64,000 nt of DNA, taken from Tanypteryx hageni (lineage: Eukaryota; Arthropoda; Insecta; Odonata; Petaluridae). The notes beneath the pieces are model-generated. The model was given only the letters and a program-made list of their open reading frames with translations. It searched no databases and was not told the origin of the DNA. Below are positions 58,236 through 64,000 of the stretch, one piece after another. The position numbers and the translations under genes were made by a program. Each line of letters begins with the position of its first letter. Position 1 is the stretch's first letter. Location: positions 93,888,707-93,952,706 of the forward strand of contig CM054116.1 of assembly GCA_028673005.1 (NCBI GenBank), given 5' to 3'.

Positions 58236-59089
58236 GCTTAGCAAGTGTGTATTTTGTATATAAATTAACCGATTTCATCGTAAAACATCACTCATAATCC
58301 AACTGCAGTTAGAATTCATACACATTTTCCTAGACAGGATCATAGGAAAAATGTTTCTATAAGCCTGTTTTAGGAAGTTGAACGCGGCAAACAATTACGT
58401 GCCGCAGACAATTAAATTTTGTAGTTATCTTTGCTGTCTTTTTAACCATATTTTATTGGACATGAATTTGCTCCGCCTCTTGACATTTTGCGCTCATTGG
58501 TTATTTTCGCCCGAGCAATGCGCGTCTCATGCAAATTGATTTGCGTCGAAGGTAATCACCAACTTGAAAATTCATCCGAAGCCATGTTAAATTCCACGCG
58601 GGCGCCAAGTCAGGGTCAAACCGAATTAGTCGCCTAAGAACACAGAACGATTAAAATGCATAGAAAGCGTGATAGAGACGAAAACTTGAAAGGTTAGGCG
58701 TTCACTCGAAATATGCAGTGACGCGATGGAGCGAGCGAGTTCTCTTCGCGAGCGCTTTAATGAAGCTCGATTAACTTCGATGGCGATGGATGCGGCGGGC
58801 TGGAAGGAAGAGCGAGAGAATGCGGTGGGCTTGGCATTGGCCTACTCTTACAAAAAGGTACGAAGGGATCCAGCAGGTTGGCGTCAACCGACGAGATGGA
58901 CTTGGAGGCCGAGCGTGGATAAGATCGATTTTGGTTGGTTGTAGAGCGGAATTTATCAAACTTGGGGGAGTCTTATCCCAATTTCATCTTATTATTTACC
59001 GAATCGCCTCTCGATTTCTTTTTGCGATCGGTGATTGCGGTGCTCGACTCCGGTTTTGCGTGTTCTAGAAGGTTTCGAGAAACCGAAAT
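58236..59089. other. CpG-rich block downstream of R-A copy 3
   Basis: From about 58480 to 59070 the sequence is CpG-richer (ACGCGGGCGCCAAG, GCGAGCGAGTTC, GATGCGGCGGGCTGG). The plus frames at 58726-59068 and the minus frame at 58771-58959 overlap and are unrecognised. Possible regulatory element; coding potential is not supported. Confidence 0.3.
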
Positions 59090-59093
59090 TTAA

Positions 59094-59706
59094 CCCACGA
59101 TAACACGCGCTACCTTTTGAACACCATAGCTCGCACGTTAGGGAAAAGACCAATTGCCAAAAGCTTGCTTATTGAAATTTATTAATGCAAAAATTGTGTT
59201 TGTACAAACATGTTTACGAAAAACAACTAGCGATGACATATTTAATAAGGAAATGAAGATGTTTATATGTCTGCGATATCATCATCATCACTATCTTCCA
59301 GATTTGGCATTTTCTCCTCAGTAATGTTCTCAAACATAGACAAAATACGTTGCCTTTCGTTTTCGTCCATGTTGAGACTAAGGGTAATAGAATTTAAAAA
59401 CTTCAAAGGGTAATAAACATGTAAACAAGAACAAAAAAGAACAAATAAATCACTTAAACATTCGTAGAAATTCACCAAAATTAAATGACGTGGTAACACG
59501 CACGACGGGGAATCGGCCGCAAAGATAGCAATAAGACCAGTTTTACACAGACACGTACTAGCATGCCACTAGCACGACGTCGACTAATTCCTTAGACATA
59601 AACAGGAAGGTGGACGATGCCACTAGCTAATCTTACTGCCAGGAGCCAAATATTTGAAGAAATCGAAAAAGCGCAGGGATTCCCCGTAGGTGCGTGTTAT
59701 CGCGGG
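59094..59706 (-). mobile_element. Internally deleted piggyBac-type transposon flanked by TTAA
   Basis: The ends are CCCACGATAACACGCGC on the left and, reverse strand of the right end, CCCGCGATAACACGCAC. TTAA sits at both borders (59090-59093 and 59707-59710), the diagnostic target site of piggyBac elements, whose ends begin with CCC. A second copy of the terminal motif (GTAACACGCACGACGGGGAA, 59494-59513) lies inside the element, facing the right end. It matches the subterminal GCACCTACGGGGAA of that end and is comparable to the asymmetric internal repeats of piggyBac. Only a fragment of transposase N-terminus remains, so the 613-bp element is non-autonomous. Confidence 0.8.
59263..59370 (-). 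pseudogene. N-terminal fragment of a piggyBac-like transposase
   Basis: An ATG at 59370 (minus) opens 35 codons beginning MDENERQRILSMF and ending in an acidic NLEDSDDDDIADI run before a stop at 59263. Acidic, aspartate-rich N-termini are common in piggyBac transposases, and the location inside TTAA-flanked CCC ends supports that reading. The catalytic DDD core and the C-terminal cysteine-rich domain are absent because of the internal deletion. In-frame sequence upstream of the ATG (to 59499) is probably the 5' untranslated region. Confidence 0.45.
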
Positions 59707-59864
59707 TTAATGTATCAAACCATAGAAATGACTGCCACGAGAAAAAGAAATAAAAAGTAAAATGACAAAAAATGTATTTCAATGAGAACGACTTAAACGA
59801 TGCGAGCTAAAAGTAAATATGCAGTCAAAATTTAGTCGTGATACATTTATTTATCACTCTAGGA

Positions 59865-60186
59865 CAGGAATGACAAACTGGCGGTCCTTCCTGCGCCTTA
59901 GCGTGTCCCGAATGCGAGTTTTTGTCTAAAATAAATCGTTCGAGGTTTTATACAAATGCTTTATTTTTGATAAAAGGATACAGAATTTTCTCTTGGTTAT
60001 TGAAGCGCAATGGAATTCTGTTTCTAAACTGTTGTTTTTTTTGCAAAACAGATGTCCAATTTTCTAGAAAAGTCTATTGTTTTCTAACTTTAGCCCTCAT
60101 TAAGCAACTGTAATCCAAATGCGGCCCTTCCATTACATTCATCGCTTTAATGCGGCCCTGATGTCTCTTCGAGTTTCACATGTCTG
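59865..60186. mobile_element. 322-bp hAT MITE
   Basis: Left end CAGGAATGACAAACTGGCGG; right end, reverse strand, CAGACATGTGAAACTCGAAG, followed by a GGGCCGC block. Flanking octamers CTCTAGGA (59857-59864) and CTATAGGA (60187-60194) match at 7 of 8 positions. Internal GCGGCCC repeats are typical of animal hAT MITEs. No transposase; frames at 59922-60379 are incidental. Confidence 0.75.
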
Positions 60187-60194
60187 CTATAGGA

Positions 60195-60880
60195 CTAATA
60201 AAGAGGTCAATAAGAGGGACACTCCTGTTATAATAGTTGATTGTTATGGACATTTTAATGCATTACTTCCCCTCTTCCACGTCAATCGTGTCAACTTCAG
60301 GTATTTCGTCGACATAGATGAAGATAAGAGATCGCTACAGTTTACTTCAAAAATACTCATTCGACTTGTAAAATTATGACGCTTACAATTAAGTATGTAA
60401 ATGGTCGTATAAAAGATATTTTGGTTTTATTAAATTGCCATAACAACGGGATTAATTAGGAGAATGTGTATTCACGGCAATTAAATCAAATTTAACTTTG
60501 CTAATGGCGAAGCTATTTGGGAAAAAAATTTCATTATTATCTGAGGTAAATAACAGAGATTTCACGAGATTTATTTTCTATTTCGGCATTTCTTGTCAGC
60601 AAATCAGAAATGTTAAGATAGTATGATAAACTGATTTTTAAGTTTTGACGATTTTATACGGCGGCAGTTATGACGAAACGAGAAGGTCATTTTAACTTTT
60701 ATGGAAGAAAGCAGGAGGGCATTGACGCACTGTTAAGACGGAACATTCCACAGGTGTGTTACGGAAACAAAGGCTGTAGCTTGCGTGCTCAATTAATTTC
60801 ATTTCCACATGTTCAGTTAGATATTTATTATGGAATCACGAATGTGAGCAACTTGAATGATTATGCGATGGAAACGTAAT
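60195..60880. other. AT-rich stretch without a recognisable gene
   Basis: Nothing identifiable. The 69-codon plus frame at 60670-60879 is unrecognised. Confidence 0.4.
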
Positions 60881-61094
60881 GTCAGACAAAATATGGGAAA
60901 TAAATTGAAATTGTTTGTATGAAATATTCAGTTAAAACTGATACACAGACATTAAAGTATGGTTAAAGCTACGGTAAACATTATAAGGTCAGACAAAATA
61001 TGGGAAATAAATTGAAATTGTTTGTATGAAATATTCAGTTAAAACTGATACACAGACATTAAAGTATGGTTAAAGCTACGGTAAACATTATAAG
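60881..61094. repeat. Exact 107-bp tandem duplication
   Basis: The 107-bp unit beginning GTCAGACAAAATATGGGAAA at 60881 is repeated without any difference I can find from 60988 to 61094. Both units end ...ACATTATAAG. No coding content. It is either a very recent duplication or an assembly artefact. Confidence 0.9.
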
Positions 61095-64000
61095 GTTAAA
61101 TAGATTGGTGGCTCTAACTATGGAAATAATAGGGAGGAAGTAAAAGGCTGAGTTAACGTGGAAAAGAAATTACCTACACGGAAATCGATGTATTAATTGG
61201 AGAGCGGCGAAAACAATGAATTTAATTGGAATGGGTTCCATAAAATTGGAAATGTTTTTTATGACTTCCTTTAATTCAAGCGATTCGTGTCAATGACCAA
61301 ATGAATAGTTCTCATGAAATTAGCTTGCCTACCTTATGTACGATGAGTTGATTACAAGAGCAAATTCATTAAATTAAATCCAATTATTGCGTTAATTTCG
61401 TATTTAAACTCTCTATTAGAGGTCTGTCCTACCCATAGCTCGCGGGCAACATATTGCTCGCAAAAAGCCTCGATGATTACCATGAGGCAGATAATGTTCC
61501 AAGTATTAACAGACATTTTCTGACTTGATGAAATCTTCGGTGACATCCATTTCAAATCCCTTTCAAGATGATGTTAGTGATATATCCAGTCAAATTTTGT
61601 GTTTCTAAGTAACGTACTAATTTTTTAGTAATATAAATAATTGAATTCAGAACAGCCATTCCATTGCAATCAGGACGTTTGCAGCCAAATGTTTGATTTT
61701 TAATATTTACTTAATATATAGTTTTAGAAATGCCACTTCTAATATACACAACTCTTAGAATGAATTCGTGTTTTGTTTCAATGTATTTAAGTAAATCTGG
61801 CATTTATAGTATGAAAATTATTAAATCAAGTTGCAGTACAATTCTAACGGACAAAGATTTGAACGGCAGAATAGCTTTGACAAAGCTTTATTTCATACAC
61901 CAAGCAGGTTGGTAAAATTCAATGTCAGATTTCACATAAGGATTTTAAATAATAAAAGATCTTGTTTTTTCTTAAAAATAAACTCCATTGAAAAAATAAT
62001 GCTATGATTTGTACGAATGACAATCTTACGATTAGAGGATATTATATAAATAGGGCTTTATGGGTATTAATTTAGTTTACAATAATAATACTATTAAATA
62101 CACAGTTTTTAACTAAAACTAGTTTCTGACTTTTTAAGGAAGCGTTGTCACCATCTATAAGTACTCAAATGTGACCTAAATTGCATATCATAAGTACTAC
62201 CTTAATAGGGATTTAAAATTACAGCTTGTTTTGGTATAGTCCTTAGAACTGAATGACCTGAATCCAATAAAACTTCGTAGAAATGAGAATAATTTTATGG
62301 TTTTTAATGTTATTTTCTTTTTCTATTCAAGTCTTTGTAAGTATTATTTCGTTAAATTTCAATGACTGATATTGTTCCATATATCCCAATATTTATTGTG
62401 ATTTCTTATTATTTCTAGATAAAACAAGGAAATCCTTATAATAAAACAGAGAGTGCCTGTGGGATCAAATGTTCGGACGCCATCGAGTAGTTTTGTGTTT
62501 TATCGCCCATCAAATGTATCTTTTCTCATAAACGCAGCTATTAATGTTAAGAAGACACATGCCTCATGCAATTCGAAATGGAATATCACTTTAGTATCTA
62601 TATTGACCCAAAACTTTTACCGTTTACCATTTTTTAGTGAAGTACTGTCGCAATAAAACTTCAATTAATATTAAATTATGTCGACCAATTGTGAAAGCAG
62701 TAGCGTTTTTGCTTGATCAGTTTTATAATAGGTTTGTTTGTGGATCCCATAGCAAGGGACGCAGGCGCTTTGCGGCGTTGCCTGAGGCGAGTCTTGCTCC
62801 GTTGCCCTTTCTTAGATCGCTTCGCCAATTAGGCAAGATCGCCGCGCATGACTTTTACCTCCACCCCTTCCACTTCCCCCTGGGAGAGGCGCACACACTA
62901 AACCAGTCATCATCCACGCACTGACAGACACATTTGCCGCCAAGGTCAAGGAGACTCCTATGAACGCAAACTGGGGCATATATCTCCTGCACATCGTAGA
63001 GGCACAGAATTTCTTCAGTTAAAAATGCAAATGTTTCAACAATCACAATATAATGACATACACAAGAACGGTATACCCTTGTCCAAGTCGGGTTTGGTTA
63101 TACACGCTTAAATAAATTTGACCCTTATATACCCGACCCGGAACAAAATTAATTATATATTTAATCCAGCAAAGATACACGAAATTTACCCTCTTAATTT
63201 GATTTGCATAAACAAGCAACTTCCATATTGATTTATTTGGTTTGGATTATATTTTACATTGCTAATTATCTCGGTCACATTTCTTCATAAAAATATACAA
63301 ATCAATTACTTTCACCTCTGGCGATTAAAGTTTTCCCTCAAAAAGAGAAAGAAGCTAATGCGTACGAAATGCTAATATGACCGCTATCGGAAATTTCATG
63401 AGATTTCTCATCACACTCCATTATTCGATAAAAATATATTGTTAAAAATTTAGAGCATTCTCATGACCTGGATCTTAATAATTGGCCGAGCGTTGAATGA
63501 TTTTTGGAAAGTTGTTCCTATCTCCACTTTTAACGCATCTAGCCAATTTTAGATTATAAGACGGTCACGTGACAAACGAAGCCACAAAGTCGCGTGACAG
63601 TTGCATATTGTGTTGCCAGTGAGTTTCACCGATGGTGGATGGATAAAATTGGAATGGCTTTAGCCATCAAACTTTATTTTCTTTTTGAAAATGAATAAGT
63701 GTGAGGTTGGTTGTGCTATAACATTTTAGGCTTATTACTTAGATGGCACATTAAAATTATATTTATATGCCCATACCGATGGTAAACAAAATGGATCATA
63801 TACATATTTATTTATATTTATACAATATATATTATACTAATTTTATAAATTTTTTTAGCGATTAAAAATTTTAAAGGCGTTATGTTTCAATCAATGACAC
63901 CTAAGTTAAGACGATCTGAGAAAATTCAACGTAGTATTAAATTTTAACTAAAAAAATGTAATTAAAGCCTAAGAGAAATATCACCTTTTCTGTAAATAAA
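61095..64000. other. AT-rich stretch without a recognisable gene
   Basis: No gene, RNA or transposon terminus recognised. A CpG-containing segment at 62740-62920 has only short unrecognised frames on both strands. Confidence 0.45.

Overview
The window looks like non-coding DNA from a repeat-rich animal genome, most plausibly an arthropod and perhaps an insect. It is AT-rich with scattered CpG-rich blocks and has no long intact host gene. I see no operons, ribosome binding sites or other bacterial organisation. It carries a nuclear-type tRNA gene with internal A and B boxes, long (TA)n and (GA/CT)n microsatellites, and relics of at least five transposon classes. The arthropod assignment is an inference from repeat style only. 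Apart from the tRNA, the only host-gene candidates are two weak exon-like patches (17643-17785 and 45134-45227).

Layout. 1-14 kb: AT-rich sequence with copies of two dispersed repeats (called R-A and R-B here), a two-unit tandem repeat and a 168-bp pogo-type MITE. 13-21.6 kb: a CpG-rich block, a 106-nt near-perfect hairpin, then pyrimidine- and purine-rich tracts. 22-26 kb: R-B copy 2, a hAT relic with a second hAT inside it, and a pogo/Tigger-like relic. 28.5-29.5 kb: a foldback element with about 340-bp inverted arms built of short sub-repeats. 31-35.6 kb: a transposon cluster holding an internally deleted hAT with an exact 8-bp target duplication and a ZBED-like transposase C-terminus, a non-LTR retrotransposon relic that lost its reverse transcriptase, more hAT MITEs, and an intact-looking tRNA-Lys(UUU) gene. 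36-53 kb: mostly unremarkable sequence with CpG-rich blocks, a Tigger MITE, low-complexity tracts and another hAT MITE. 54.6-56 kb: a 5'-truncated Penelope-like retroelement. It keeps a 318-codon open frame (end of the reverse transcriptase plus a GIY-YIG endonuclease) and a hammerhead-ribozyme-like core, and (TA)n tracts abut both ends. 56-60.2 kb: another hAT MITE, R-A copy 3, an internally deleted piggyBac element with TTAA sites, and a further hAT MITE. 60.9-61.1 kb: an exact 107-bp tandem duplication. The last 3 kb holds nothing I can name.

How it fits together. This is a graveyard of mostly non-autonomous elements. hAT elements dominate, with nine or more copies or ends, several with recognisable 8-bp target duplications. 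Two nested insertions can be read from sequence continuity. The element with the best preserved coding capacity is the Penelope-like copy. No complete autonomous transposon and no new multi-gene system is visible.
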